Part shown: positions 1 through 8,599 of the stretch, piece after piece
How the letters are laid out: each line of letters opens with the position of its first letter
Position numbering within the stretch: position 1 is the first letter of the stretch
DNA from: Clostridium neonatale
Lineage (GTDB): Bacteria; Bacillota; Clostridia; Clostridiales; Clostridiaceae
DNA: 64,000 nucleotides
NCBI RefSeq assembly: GCF_001458595.1
Contig: NZ_LN890328.1
Span: 1,918,903-1,982,902, forward strand
Reading direction: 5' to 3'
Notes under the pieces: model-generated
Databases searched by the model: none
What the model was told of the DNA's origin: nothing
The model's input: the letters and a program-made list of their open reading frames with translations, nothing else
Position numbers and translations under genes: made by a program

Positions 1-449
1 TTGAAGAAATGAAGGATGAATTAAATTTTGCTGATGAACATAGAATTGGTATAGCTGAAGGCTTAGATGATGAATTATTAGAAGGTTTACGTGCCAATTT
101 CATGGGAGAATGTACTGAAGTTGGAATGTATATTGCAATGTCACGTGCTGCTGATAGAGAAGGTTACCCCGAAGTTGCAGAAGCTTATAAAAGAATTGCT
201 TGGGAAGAAGCAGAGCATGCGGCTAAATTCGCTGAAATATTAGGTGAAGTAGTATGTCCTAGCTCAAAAAGCAATTTAAGTGCAAGAGTTGAAGCTGAAT
301 ACGGTGCATGTGAAGGTAAAAAGAAACTTGCAACACTTGCTAAACAAAAGAATTTAGATGCTATTCATGATACTGTTCATGAAATGTGTAAAGATGAAGC
401 TCGTCATGGTAGAGCATTCAAAGGATTACTTGATAGATATTTTAGCTAA
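1..449 (+). CDS. Reverse rubrerythrin (NADH peroxidase-type), 3' part
   Basis: The reading frame is open to the left edge, so the gene is cut by the window. What is visible is the ferritin-like di-iron domain, with ligand motifs such as [18 protein letters not shown] and CKDEARHG. The closing segment matches the reverse rubrerythrins of clostridia, which carry an N-terminal rubredoxin domain; that domain would lie upstream of base 1. These proteins reduce H2O2 (and, with partners, O2) in the cytoplasm of anaerobes using electrons from NADH via a flavoprotein. The internal ATG at 9 is therefore not the true start. Induction by oxygen through PerR is usual in the family but no operator is visible here. 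Family assignment is strong; the missing rubredoxin part is inferred. Confidence 0.9.
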   Translation, partial: EEMKDELNFADEHRIGIAEGLDDELLEGLRANFMGECTEVGMYIAMSRAADREGYPEVAEAYKRIAWEEAEHAAKFAEILGEVVCPSSKSNLSARVEAEYGACEGKKKLATLAKQKNLDAIHDTVHEMCKDEARHGRAFKGLLDRYFS

Positions 450-517
450 TATTTGTTATTAATTTATCAAAAGAATATTAATATTACTTTATATTATAAT
501 AAAAGGAGTTGTTTTTC

Positions 518-838
518 GTGCAAAAAATTAATTGCGATGTACATAATTGTTCACATAACAAGGATGGTATTTGCTTTTCTAACAGAGTAGATATTGGAGG
601 GGTATCTGCATCAAGTAGCTGTGGAACTTGTTGCGGATCATTTTTAAATAAATATTTATATAGTGATTTAACAGATAACACAAATTCTCAAGGCCAATGT
701 GATTGTTTAATTTGTACTGCTGAAACTTGCAGATATAATGAAAATAAACTATGTTCATTATCATCTATTAATGTTTCTGGATCAAGATCTCAAATTTATT
801 CAGAAACTGAATGTGCCAGCTTTGATTCAGCTGAATAA
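518..838 (+). CDS. DUF1540 protein with two Cys-rich modules
   Basis: A protein of about 106 residues built from two successive modules of the DUF1540 type, each with the spacing C-x4-C-x2-(N/H)-x4-C followed by a conserved C-x-S/SF ending. The cysteines (CDVHNC, DGICF, CGTCCGSF; then CLICTAETC, NKLC, CASF) suggest metal binding, but no function is established. The GTG at 518 is chosen as start because AGGAG at 504-508 sits nine bases upstream; the TTG at 509 would overlap that ribosome binding site. It lies 69 bases after the reverse rubrerythrin gene and is followed by a strong terminator, so it may be co-transcribed with it. No signal peptide or membrane segment is seen. Confidence 0.85.
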   Translation: MQKINCDVHNCSHNKDGICFSNRVDIGGVSASSSCGTCCGSFLNKYLYSDLTDNTNSQGQCDCLICTAETCRYNENKLCSLSSINVSGSRSQIYSETECASFDSAE

Positions 839-863
839 TTTTCGTAATCTAAAATAGAATTTT

Positions 864-907
864 AAAAGAACTTCTGAAAATAAGTATTCTCAGAAGTTCT
901 TTTAATT
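864..907. terminator. Bidirectional Rho-independent terminator
   Basis: A 14-bp perfect stem (864-877 with 890-903) has A-rich and T-rich flanks, so it can serve both the rightward DUF1540 gene and the leftward GNAT gene that converge here. Confidence 0.85.
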
Positions 908-1347
908 TAAATCTTTTTATCCATCATAATCATATTATGACATGTATTATAACCATTCTTTTTATAAAATCCTACTGTCTTATCGCTTAAGCATGTTAGC
1001 AAGAATATTTTATTTATACCTTTATCTTTTAATTTATCTTCAAAATATTTAAGAAGCTTTGCACCTGTTCCTTTGCCTTGAATGCCTGCTCTTATGCAGA
1101 ATTCTTTTATTTCAAAGTTTACTCCATCATAATAATATTCATCATGACCAAGTATCATTCCTAATATATTACCATTTTCACGACATATAATACCATATGC
1201 ACCGTCATAGCTTAACATTTTTAATAATCGCTTAGCGGCTGTTTCTTCTGTCCATTTATCATTCCATGGCTCAGCATTAAAACATTCTACATACATTTTT
1301 GATAATTCGTCTATATCTCTATTAGTCATTTCATAATACTCTATCAT
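907..1347 (-). CDS. GNAT family N-acetyltransferase
   Basis: A 146-residue cytoplasmic protein with the GNAT fold. The acetyl-CoA-binding motif A is visible as RAGIQGKGTGAKLL (Q/R-x-x-G-x-G pattern), preceded by the beta-4 strand IKEFCI and followed by the typical FYKKNGY motif B. The substrate cannot be told from sequence. The ATG at 1347 is preferred over the one at 1353 because the AAGGAG sequence (complement of 1356-1361) is eight bases upstream of 1347 but only two from 1353. It lies 32 bases beyond the HD-domain gene on the same strand, so the two may be one transcript. Confidence 0.85.
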   Translation of the reverse strand: MIEYYEMTNRDIDELSKMYVECFNAEPWNDKWTEETAAKRLLKMLSYDGAYGIICRENGNILGMILGHDEYYYDGVNFEIKEFCIRAGIQGKGTGAKLLKYFEDKLKDKGINKIFLLTCLSDKTVGFYKKNGYNTCHNMIMMDKKI

Positions 1348-1379
1348 TAACATGTCTCCTTAGCTTCAAAATAATTCTA

Positions 1380-1874
1380 TTAACTCAAATATAATTTTTC
1401 TAAAAAGTTTGTTCCTGCTTTAGTTTTAAAATATTTATTTTTTATAGATACAATACTATCATGCTTTATTTCATCTTCATATATATTTACTAAAAAATCA
1501 GCTTCTACTAGTATTTGATAATCTATATTATCAATTTTACTATAAGTATGATGATGACCAATCAAAAAGCACACTCTATCTATTATTTTTTCATCAAAAT
1601 CTAGCCCTTCAAGCATTTTTCTTGCAACTGGAGGTCCTTCTATTTCTTGATAATTTCCTGCTGAAGAATTATGCTTTTCTTCACTTATTTTAATTCCTAT
1701 GTCATGCATTATTGCTGCTATTTCTAAAATATATTGTGTTTCTTCATCTAATTTTTCTAATTCTCCAATAGATTTAGAAAAGGAATATACTTTTAAGAAA
1801 TGATTTATTCTTCTCGGATCATTTGCATAATAAGCTATCATTTCATTAATTATAATGCTTGTATTATTATTCAT
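1380..1874 (-). CDS. HD-domain protein, putative phosphohydrolase
   Basis: A 164-residue protein with the metal-binding HD signature: His25, His57-Asp58 (in IMHDIG), a His cluster at 107-109 (GHHHT) and Asp126. This H...HD...D set is that of HD phosphohydrolases acting on nucleotides or phosphorylated small molecules. No other domain is present and the length is that of stand-alone HD proteins, so substrate is unknown. It is upstream of the GNAT gene in the same direction. The 163 bases upstream are AT-rich without an obvious operator. Confidence 0.82.
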   Translation of the reverse strand: MNNNTSIIINEMIAYYANDPRRINHFLKVYSFSKSIGELEKLDEETQYILEIAAIMHDIGIKISEEKHNSSAGNYQEIEGPPVARKMLEGLDFDEKIIDRVCFLIGHHHTYSKIDNIDYQILVEADFLVNIYEDEIKHDSIVSIKNKYFKTKAGTNFLEKLYLS

Positions 1875-2037
1875 ATCCTTTGCTTTAGTAATAGATTATT
1901 ATATATTTCTCTTACTAAATTACCTTCTTTCTATAATTTTTTATTATAATTATATATTGATAATTATGTAATTACAACAAAAATATACTAATAACCATTT
2001 TCAAAATATGATTTATTAAAGTGAAAGAACTTATATT

Positions 2038-3609
2038 TTATACCAATCCTTGTTTTTCTAAAAAATCAACAGCTACATCTTTAGGGTCTTCTTTTAGTTC
2101 ATCTACTCTATAATTTAATTCACTTACTATATCATCAGTCAATAAGTCACCTAACTCTTCAATTAAAGGCTTAATTTCAGGATATTTTTCTAAAGTTTCA
2201 TAGTGTATAAGTGGAACTGCATAGTATGGTGGGAAGAAATTTTTATCATCTTCTAAAAGTGCTAAATCGTACTTTTTTAATAAACCATCAGTTGAGAATG
2301 CATCTACAACATCACTATCATTATTCATTAATGCTGCATACTTAGAACTTCCATCTATTCCTATCTCATCTTTGAAATTAAAGCCATATTTTTTCTTTAG
2401 TCCAACAACTCCATCTTCTCTGTTAAGGAATTCTAATGATGTAGTAGCCACAAACTGATCCCCTATTTTTGCTAGATCACTTATAGTATTTAAATTGTAT
2501 TTTTCTGCTGTTTCTTTCTTTACAGCTAAAGCATAGGTGTTATTAAATTTCATTTGTTTTAATACCTCTATGTTATATTTATCTTTAAAATCTTTTTTTA
2601 CTGTAGTATAAACTTTTTCTACATCAGATATAGCTGGATACTTAAGGATATCGCCATAGGCTGTACCACTATAATCAACATACATATCGATTGCTCCTGA
2701 TTTTAATGCTGAAAATGCTATTTGAGTTCCTCCAAGTGAAAACTTACGATCTACAGAAATATCAGTTTTTCTCTCTATAAGTTCACTCAACATATTAGAA
2801 ATAATTTCTTGCTCCGTGAAATCTTTACTTCCAATCGCTATTATCTTTTTATTGCTAATCTTCTGTGATCCAGTAACAACAAATACTAAAGCAATCAAAC
2901 AACATGTAGTAGCTAAAACAACTTTTTGAATTCTTCTAGTCTTTGCTCTTTCTCTATTATTTTTAGTATTAGTTTTCTGTAAACTAATAGGTGTAACCAA
3001 ACTTTCAACAATTCCCAATATTCCATCAACTAATAATGCTAATATACATGCTGGTATTGCACCTGCTAATATTTGATAATTATTGACTGTTCTTATTCCA
3101 GAAAAGACTAGATATCCTAATCCTCCACCTCCAATGAAAGCGGCCATAGTCATAAGTCCAACTGCTGTAACAGCTGATATTCTAATTCCTGACATAATAA
3201 CAGGTAATGCAAGAGGGATTTGTACTTTTGTTAAAATTTGAAATTTAGTTAGTCCTATTCCTCTGGCTGCTTCTAACATTTGCTGATCTATATTATTAAT
3301 TCCTGTAGTTGTATTCTTAATTATAGGTAAAAGTGAATATAAAATAACCATTACAATTGCTGGTGTTGTACCTATACCCAAAAATGGTATTGCAAATCCT
3401 AATAATGCCATGCTGGGAATTGCTTGTATCACACTAGCTATACCAATAACTGGTTTGTTTATTTTTTTTATATAACTTATAAGTATCCCTAATGGAATAC
3501 CTATTAAAATAGCTATTCCTACTGATAATGCAGTAAGCTTTATGTGTTCAAATAACAAGGTAATTATTTGATCTTTTGCACCTAGTAAGTATTTAAATAA
3601 TTCATTCAT
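2038..3609 (-). CDS. Osmoprotectant-type ABC transporter, permease fused to substrate-binding protein
   Basis: A 523-residue fusion. The first ~215 residues form a multi-pass BPD-type permease with the ABC-contact loop (LEAARGIGLTKFQI-like EAA motif). After a transmembrane anchor near residue 240 comes an OpuAC/OsmoprotX-type binding domain (about 250-523), starting IAIGSKDFTEQ and containing DMYVDYSGTAYGD, a conserved part of the quaternary-amine site. Relatives import glycine betaine, carnitine or choline; the ergothioneine transporter EgtU has the same fused layout, so the ligand is not settled. The start follows the ATPase stop by one base, showing tight coupling. The BusR-like regulator upstream favours osmolyte uptake under c-di-AMP control. 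Confidence 0.9.
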   Translation of the reverse strand: MNELFKYLLGAKDQIITLLFEHIKLTALSVGIAILIGIPLGILISYIKKINKPVIGIASVIQAIPSMALLGFAIPFLGIGTTPAIVMVILYSLLPIIKNTTTGINNIDQQMLEAARGIGLTKFQILTKVQIPLALPVIMSGIRISAVTAVGLMTMAAFIGGGGLGYLVFSGIRTVNNYQILAGAIPACILALLVDGILGIVESLVTPISLQKTNTKNNRERAKTRRIQKVVLATTCCLIALVFVVTGSQKISNKKIIAIGSKDFTEQEIISNMLSELIERKTDISVDRKFSLGGTQIAFSALKSGAIDMYVDYSGTAYGDILKYPAISDVEKVYTTVKKDFKDKYNIEVLKQMKFNNTYALAVKKETAEKYNLNTISDLAKIGDQFVATTSLEFLNREDGVVGLKKKYGFNFKDEIGIDGSSKYAALMNNDSDVVDAFSTDGLLKKYDLALLEDDKNFFPPYYAVPLIHYETLEKYPEIKPLIEELGDLLTDDIVSELNYRVDELKEDPKDVAVDFLEKQGLV

Positions 3610-3610
3610 G

Positions 3611-4738
3611 CTAGCTCACCTCATCCGTATCTATAAATTGTCCACTAAGGGTGGTAACCAAACTGCTTTTAGTGATTATACCAATTAACTTTCCCTCATT
3701 GTCAACAACTGGTATTTGTGATATCTTATTTTCTTTTACAATTTCAAGAATATCAATTATTGTATCTTCTGGTTTCACAGTTACAAATTTATTGTTCATC
3801 ATATTTTCTAATAATACACTTCTATCTGTCATCTTTTGAATTTGTTTTGCAGTAACAATTCCTAATAAATCATTACCTTTACTAATTACCATCAAGCTAT
3901 CAACCTTATTTTTTTTCATTTTTTCTATGCATCTTAATAATGATGAACTTTTAAAGCAGGTAACTGGATTTTCAATCATAATGTCTTTAGCTCTAATAAA
4001 TTCTGGAGAAGACCATATTCTATTTCTTCCTATGAATTCGCTTACAAAATCATTAGATGGGTTTTTTAGAATATTTTCAGGTGTATCATATTGTGCAATT
4101 TCGCCTTCATTCATTATACATATTCTATCTGATATTTTTATAGCTTCATCCATGTCATGAGTTACAAAGACAATGGTCTTCTTTAATGTATTTTGTAACT
4201 CCAATAATTCATCCTGCAATTGATTACGAGTTATAGGATCTAATGCACTAAATGGCTCGTCCATCAATATTACTTCTGGATTGGTAGCAAAAGCTCTTGC
4301 AACCCCAACTCTTTGTTGCTGTCCCCCACTTAATTCTGTTGGATAACGGTCTAAATACTCATCTTTCTCTAACCCTACCATCTCCATAAGTTCCACAGTT
4401 TTTTTACTTATTTTTTTCTTATCATTTTTTTCTATAGTTGATATAAGTTCAATATTTTCTCTTACCGTCATATGTGGAAATAATCCTGTTTGCTGAATTA
4501 CATATCCAACGTTTCTTCTCAATTTAATGATATCTTTTGAAGCAATGTTTTCTCCATCAATTAGAATTTGTCCTGATGATGGATTTATTAAACGATTTAT
4601 CATTTTCAAAGTAGTAGTTTTCCCACAGCCACTAGCACCTATTATTGATACTAATTCTCCTTTATTAATATTAAATGATATATCTTTCAATACTTTTTTA
4701 TTTTTAAAATTCTTATTTACGTTTTTAAATTCTATCAC
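3611..4738 (-). CDS. Osmoprotectant-type ABC transporter ATPase with paired CBS domains
   Basis: A 375-residue ATP-binding subunit. Walker A is GASGCGKT at 34-41, the signature is LSGGQQQR near 136, and Walker B is VILMDEP. After residue ~250 come two CBS domains (IMIENPVTCF... and NKFVTVKPEDT...), as in OpuCA-type subunits, where CBS modules can sense ionic strength or c-di-AMP. The start is GTG, with AAGGAGAGGG a few bases upstream. It is the first gene of a two-gene operon with the fused permease/binding protein. The 450 bases before it contain the putative BusR-type operator. Confidence 0.92.
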   Translation of the reverse strand: MIEFKNVNKNFKNKKVLKDISFNINKGELVSIIGASGCGKTTTLKMINRLINPSSGQILIDGENIASKDIIKLRRNVGYVIQQTGLFPHMTVRENIELISTIEKNDKKKISKKTVELMEMVGLEKDEYLDRYPTELSGGQQQRVGVARAFATNPEVILMDEPFSALDPITRNQLQDELLELQNTLKKTIVFVTHDMDEAIKISDRICIMNEGEIAQYDTPENILKNPSNDFVSEFIGRNRIWSSPEFIRAKDIMIENPVTCFKSSSLLRCIEKMKKNKVDSLMVISKGNDLLGIVTAKQIQKMTDRSVLLENMMNNKFVTVKPEDTIIDILEIVKENKISQIPVVDNEGKLIGIITKSSLVTTLSGQFIDTDEVS

Positions 4739-4916
4739 AAAACCCTCTCCTTAATTATTTATTACAAAAAATATATCTTTATCTGAAATTTCATACTCAT
4801 ATTCAATTTGAATTCTCAGCATTTTATTTTTAATTGATTTGTACAATCAAACAACAGATATAAAGATATTAATTCATATGTTCTCACTACTTTATTTAAT
4901 TTTACCTTTCTTCAAT

Positions 4917-4945
4917 ATATATATTTCTTATATGGAAATCATCAA
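4917..4945 (-). promoter_or_regulatory. Candidate promoter of the osmoprotectant transporter
   Basis: Reading leftward, TTGATG (4940-4945) is separated by 17 bases from ATATAT (4917-4922). The match is only fair. The palindromic repeats at 4961-5021 lie just upstream of it. Confidence 0.4.
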
Positions 4946-4960
4946 CAAATGTAGAGTTTT

Positions 4961-5021
4961 TTGTAGCAACTTATTATTTTAATAAAGTTGTTACTTTCCA
5001 GATTATGATAAGTAACAACTT
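4961..5021. promoter_or_regulatory. Bipartite palindromic operator, candidate BusR-type site
   Basis: Two exact AAGT-N4-ACTT palindromes stand at 4985-4996 (AAGTTGTTACTT) and 5010-5021 (AAGTAACAACTT), centres 25 bp apart, and are inverted copies of each other. A degenerate third copy (TTGTAGCAACTT, 4961-4972) lies 24 bp further on. The nearest genes are the BusR-like regulator and the transporter, and BusR is known from structural work to bind a bipartite operator at fixed spacing. Inference: this is its operator. Alternatively the long inverted repeat (4981-5025) could be a transcript hairpin, although no T-run follows it. Confidence 0.55.
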
Positions 5022-5136
5022 TATTATATCATTAGGTTGTTTTTATTGTCAATTTCTTTCTATTATTTTAACTTTATGGTAAATGTTTAAATTCAGAAAT
5101 TGGTACAATTCTATAATATCTGTATATCTTGAAAAT

Positions 5137-5176
5137 AAAAGCATCTAGTACTAAATAATTAGTACCAGATGCTTTT
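5137..5176 (-). terminator. Terminator after the GntR/RCK_C regulator
   Basis: A 16-bp stem with one mismatch (5137-5152 with 5161-5176) and an 8-base loop lies 14 bases past the regulator stop and is followed leftward by a T-rich stretch. Confidence 0.8.
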
Positions 5177-5189
5177 ATGTAAATCAATA

Positions 5190-5837
5190 TTATTTATTTT
5201 CGTTATCTTCTACAGGATATAAAAATTTCTTTACGCGCTCATAGCATCCCTCATCACCTATAAAATAGAAAACATCATTTTCACGTAAAACAGCATATGG
5301 CCCCGGTGACATTTGAAGACAATCATCTCTTTTTATACATATAATCGTCGCTGAAGTATTATGCCAAAAATTTATTTCAGAAATTGTCTTATTTATATGT
5401 GGCGTTTCATTAGATATCTTTATTTCAAATGGTATGAAAGGATTTATAGATTTAAATCTATCTGTTCTATCTATCAATTCAAATAAATGTTCTTTTAAAT
5501 ACTCATTTTCTTTCTTTTGACGTTCCAAGCTTGCTAGTATTTCATTTCTTAAATCATTAACAGTTTTTACATCATTGTATTGCCTAATAAAATTAATTGC
5601 ATTTTCAGTAGATTTAATTATAACACCACTACCTTTAGTAGTATCTACAATATCCATATCTGACAATATACAAATAGCCCTTCTAGCAGTTTCCGATGAA
5701 ACTCCATACTGGCTAGCAAGAACAGAACGTGCATATATCTTTTGTCCTAATTCATAGTGCCCATTTGCTATTTTAGACGCGATATCAGCAGCAATTTGTT
5801 GATAAACAGGACTTACCAATTTTACTTTTTTCTCCAT
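5190..5837 (-). CDS. BusR-like GntR regulator with C-terminal RCK_C domain
   Basis: A 215-residue protein: a GntR-type winged helix (about 1-75, PVYQQIAADIASKI and VSSETARRAICIL), a coiled-coil linker rich in Glu/Lys/Leu (about 90-125), and an RCK_C (TrkA-C) domain (about 130-210, with EIKISNETPHINKTISEINF and VLRENDVFYFIGD). This is the layout of BusR, which represses a betaine transporter when c-di-AMP binds its RCK_C domain. The gene stands directly upstream of an osmoprotectant transporter with palindromic repeats between them, which supports that role. Its ligand and targets here are inferred, and similar GntR/RCK_C proteins can regulate K+ uptake. Confidence 0.8.
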   Translation of the reverse strand: MEKKVKLVSPVYQQIAADIASKIANGHYELGQKIYARSVLASQYGVSSETARRAICILSDMDIVDTTKGSGVIIKSTENAINFIRQYNDVKTVNDLRNEILASLERQKKENEYLKEHLFELIDRTDRFKSINPFIPFEIKISNETPHINKTISEINFWHNTSATIICIKRDDCLQMSPGPYAVLRENDVFYFIGDEGCYERVKKFLYPVEDNENK

Positions 5838-5922
5838 CTTAACTTCTATCCTCTTATTAAAATTATTATTAATTGTTCCAGCAGTATTTTACCATATTTT
5901 TTTATTTTTAACTATTACTATT

Positions 5923-5966
5923 TAAAAAAAGATAGGAATATATTTATATTAAACACTTCCTATCTT
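5923..5966 (-). terminator. Terminator after ribH
   Basis: Stem 5930-5938 with 5957-5965 (AGATAGGAA paired with TTCCTATCT) followed leftward by seven T residues (complement of 5924-5930). It closes the riboflavin operon. Confidence 0.8.
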
Positions 5967-6008
5967 ACCGTATCATTAATGAATTATATTTTATTATATT
6001 ATTATTTA

Positions 6009-6467
6009 TTAAATTTCTCTTAATAAGTTAGCCATTTCAATTGCTGAAACTGCACATTCATATCCCTTATTACCTGCTTTTGTTCCTGCTCTTTCAATAG
6101 CTTGTTCAATATTATTAGTAGTAAGTACTCCAAATAACACTGGTTTTTCTGTATCTAAAGATACGCTTGCTATTCCTTTTGATACTTCAGCACAGACATA
6201 ATCATAATGAGATGTAGATCCTTTTATTACAGCACCTAAACATATCACAGCATCATATTTATCATTTTTAGCCATCTTTTTAGCTACAAGTGGTATTTCA
6301 AATGCCCCTGGTACATAAGCTACATCGATATCTTCTTCCCTAGCTCCATGTCTTTTTAAAGCATCAAAAGCTCCTTCTAAAAGTTTGCCACCTATAAATT
6401 CATTGAATCTTCCTACTACTATACCAAATTTTAATCCTTCTGCTATTAACTTTCCTTCAAATTTCAT
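6009..6467 (-). CDS. ribH: 6,7-dimethyl-8-ribityllumazine synthase
   Basis: A 152-residue protein of full family length. It condenses 3,4-dihydroxy-2-butanone 4-phosphate with 5-amino-6-ribitylaminouracil to give lumazine, the penultimate step of riboflavin synthesis. Visible landmarks are the substrate loop [31 protein letters not shown] with the catalytic His, and [14 protein letters not shown] is well placed before the ATG. It is the last gene of the rib operon but separated from ribBA by 193 AT-rich bases in which no clear terminator was seen; read-through from the FMN-controlled promoter is likely. Confidence 0.97.
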   Translation of the reverse strand: MKFEGKLIAEGLKFGIVVGRFNEFIGGKLLEGAFDALKRHGAREEDIDVAYVPGAFEIPLVAKKMAKNDKYDAVICLGAVIKGSTSHYDYVCAEVSKGIASVSLDTEKPVLFGVLTTNNIEQAIERAGTKAGNKGYECAVSAIEMANLLREI

Positions 6468-6660
6468 TTTTTTCCTCCTAAAATTTCATCTATTTAAATT
6501 TAATTTTTATCACAAACTGTACACTTACTAGTCTCTTATTATATAATTTTAACCTTATAAAACAACCAATCTATTTTTTTATTTAATATTCAGTATACAT
6601 TTTTTCAATTAATTACTTCAAAATGTGCTAGTCTATTTCTTCTAGTAAGATAATAACAAT

Positions 6661-7854
6661 TTATAATTCCAATAAATGATTCATTCTTTCTTTTTTAGTT
6701 TTCAAATAAAATACATCATTTTTATTAGGTTTAATTTGTATTGGTACTCTTTCAATCACTTTAATATCATTTTTCACCAATCCTTCTATTTTTGCCAAGT
6801 TATTTGTAATAAGCTTAACTTCACTGACTCCTAATATTTTTAGCATATCTGCACTTATCTTATAGTCTCTCATATCTTCTTCAAATCCTAAAGCTAAGTT
6901 TGCATCAACTGTATCTAAGCCTGTGTCTTGAAGAGCATATGCTTTAATTTTATTTAATAAACCTATTCCACGGCCTTCCTGTCTCATATATAGAAGTATT
7001 CCTGAACCTTCTTCTTCTATCATTTTCATAGCTGCTTCATACTGCTCACCACAATCACATTTTTTAGATCCAAATGCATCACCTGTTAAACATTCTGAAT
7101 GAACTCGTGTAAGTATTGCTTCATTTTCACTTATGTCACCTTTAATTAAAGCTACATGGCATAATTCAGATTTTTTTTCCTTAAATCCAATCATTCTAAA
7201 ATCTCCAAACTTAGTTGGAAGTTTTGCCTCAGCTTCTTTAGTAACTAAAATATCCTCCTTTCTTCTATAATTTATCAAATCTTTTATTGTTATCATCTTT
7301 AAATTATGTTTTTTTGCAAAAGCAAACAAATCATCACGTCTTGCCATAGTCCCATCATCTTTGATAATTTCACAAATAGCAGCACATCCTTTTAAGCCTG
7401 CAAGTTTTGCTAAATCAACTGAAGCTTCTGTATGTCCAATTCTGTCTAGAACACCACTCTTTTTTGCTATAAGTGGAAATATATGTCCTGGCCTTCTAAA
7501 ATCACTATAATTATCAGATTCTGCAATTTTATTTATTGTTAAGGCTCTTTCATATGCAGATATCCCTGTTGTTGTATCCTTATAATCAATTGAAACAGTA
7601 AAAGCAGTTTCATGATTATCAGTATTATTCTCTACCATAGGATTAAGCTTAAGTTTATCTGCAATTTCCTCTTCAATTGGTACACACAAAAGACCTTTAG
7701 CATACTTAATCATAAAATTTACTGCCTCTGGAGTTGCCTTCTCAGCAGCTATAACTAGATCCCCTTCATTTTCTCTATCTTCATCATCTACTACTATAAT
7801 CATTTTCCCGTTCTTTATGTCTTCTATCGCTTCTTCTATAGAATTAAATTTCAT
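6661..7854 (-). CDS. ribBA: Bifunctional DHBP synthase / GTP cyclohydrolase II
   Basis: A 397-residue fusion that starts both branches of riboflavin synthesis. Residues 1-200 are 3,4-dihydroxy-2-butanone-4-phosphate synthase ([12 protein letters not shown] acidic metal site; [15 protein letters not shown]). Residues ~205-397 are GTP cyclohydrolase II with the zinc cysteines in [15 protein letters not shown] and the [10 protein letters not shown] loop. Both active sites look complete. It follows ribE with a 12-base gap inside the FMN-riboswitch operon. Confidence 0.97.
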   Translation of the reverse strand: MKFNSIEEAIEDIKNGKMIIVVDDEDRENEGDLVIAAEKATPEAVNFMIKYAKGLLCVPIEEEIADKLKLNPMVENNTDNHETAFTVSIDYKDTTTGISAYERALTINKIAESDNYSDFRRPGHIFPLIAKKSGVLDRIGHTEASVDLAKLAGLKGCAAICEIIKDDGTMARRDDLFAFAKKHNLKMITIKDLINYRRKEDILVTKEAEAKLPTKFGDFRMIGFKEKKSELCHVALIKGDISENEAILTRVHSECLTGDAFGSKKCDCGEQYEAAMKMIEEEGSGILLYMRQEGRGIGLLNKIKAYALQDTGLDTVDANLALGFEEDMRDYKISADMLKILGVSEVKLITNNLAKIEGLVKNDIKVIERVPIQIKPNKNDVFYLKTKKERMNHLLEL

Positions 7855-7866
7855 TTTATATCACTC

Positions 7867-8520
7867 CTAAAAACCATTCTTAATTAAAAATTCTCTTGTA
7901 ATGTTGCTCTGTTTTTCTTTATCTTCTTTCTCCATAAAATTAGTAAACTTCTCTATATATTTTCCTACTAAATCACACTCTAAATTAACTTTTGAATTAA
8001 GGTTTTTATATATTAAATTTGTATTTTTTAAAGTGTGAGGAATTATAGAAACTTTAAACAACTCATCATCAACATATGCAACCGTAAGGCTTATACCATC
8101 AATACATATAGATCCTTTCTCAATTATATACTTGAGTATGTTTTTACCTGTTTTTATTGAAAACCAAGTCCCATCAATGTTTTCTTCTATAGATACTATT
8201 TGTCCAATTCCATCTATATGTCCACTGACAATATGCCCTCCAAGTCTTCCATTAAAGCACAGTGCTCTTTCTAAGTTAACTTTACTTTTATATTCACATT
8301 CTCCTAAGCTACTTCTTTGAAGAGTTTCTCCCATTATATCTGCTTTAAAATAGTTTTCTCCCTTTTCTGTGACAGTCAGGCATACACCATTAGTAGAAAT
8401 GCTGTCACCAATATTGGTTTCTTGTAACACTTTAATACATTCTACTTTTATGACTCCAAATTCATTTCCTGTGCATAATTCTTTTACAGTTCCAACTTCC
8501 TCAATTATCCCAGTAAACAT
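7867..8520 (-). CDS. ribE: Riboflavin synthase, alpha subunit
   Basis: A 217-residue protein made of two tandem lumazine-binding beta-barrels, beginning with the invariant MFTGIIEEVG. Each half has an SISTNGVCLTV / SICIDGISLTV repeat and a GGHIVSGHIDG motif. It dismutates two lumazine molecules to riboflavin and recycles the pyrimidine. The gene lies between ribD and ribBA in the order usual for Bacillota. The product of this subunit is also annotated ribC or ribB in other nomenclatures. Confidence 0.96.
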   Translation of the reverse strand: MFTGIIEEVGTVKELCTGNEFGVIKVECIKVLQETNIGDSISTNGVCLTVTEKGENYFKADIMGETLQRSSLGECEYKSKVNLERALCFNGRLGGHIVSGHIDGIGQIVSIEENIDGTWFSIKTGKNILKYIIEKGSICIDGISLTVAYVDDELFKVSIIPHTLKNTNLIYKNLNSKVNLECDLVGKYIEKFTNFMEKEDKEKQSNITREFLIKNGF

Positions 8521-8599
8521 TTAACTCCTCCTTTCCTAGTTAATCTTATAAATTATATTTAAAATTCTTACATACACATAGATTAAGCTGATCATAGTA

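Noticed and set aside
495..500. TATAAT before the DUF1540 gene
   Set aside because: A start site from this box would fall in the ribosome binding site, and no -35 is visible.
484..764. Leftward frames opposite the DUF1540 gene
   Set aside because: The plus-strand protein has a clear Cys pattern and ribosome binding site; the opposite frames have neither.
5082..5101. TTCAGAA core resembling a CodY box near the regulator gene
   Set aside because: Too many mismatches outside the core, and the position is downstream of the regulator.
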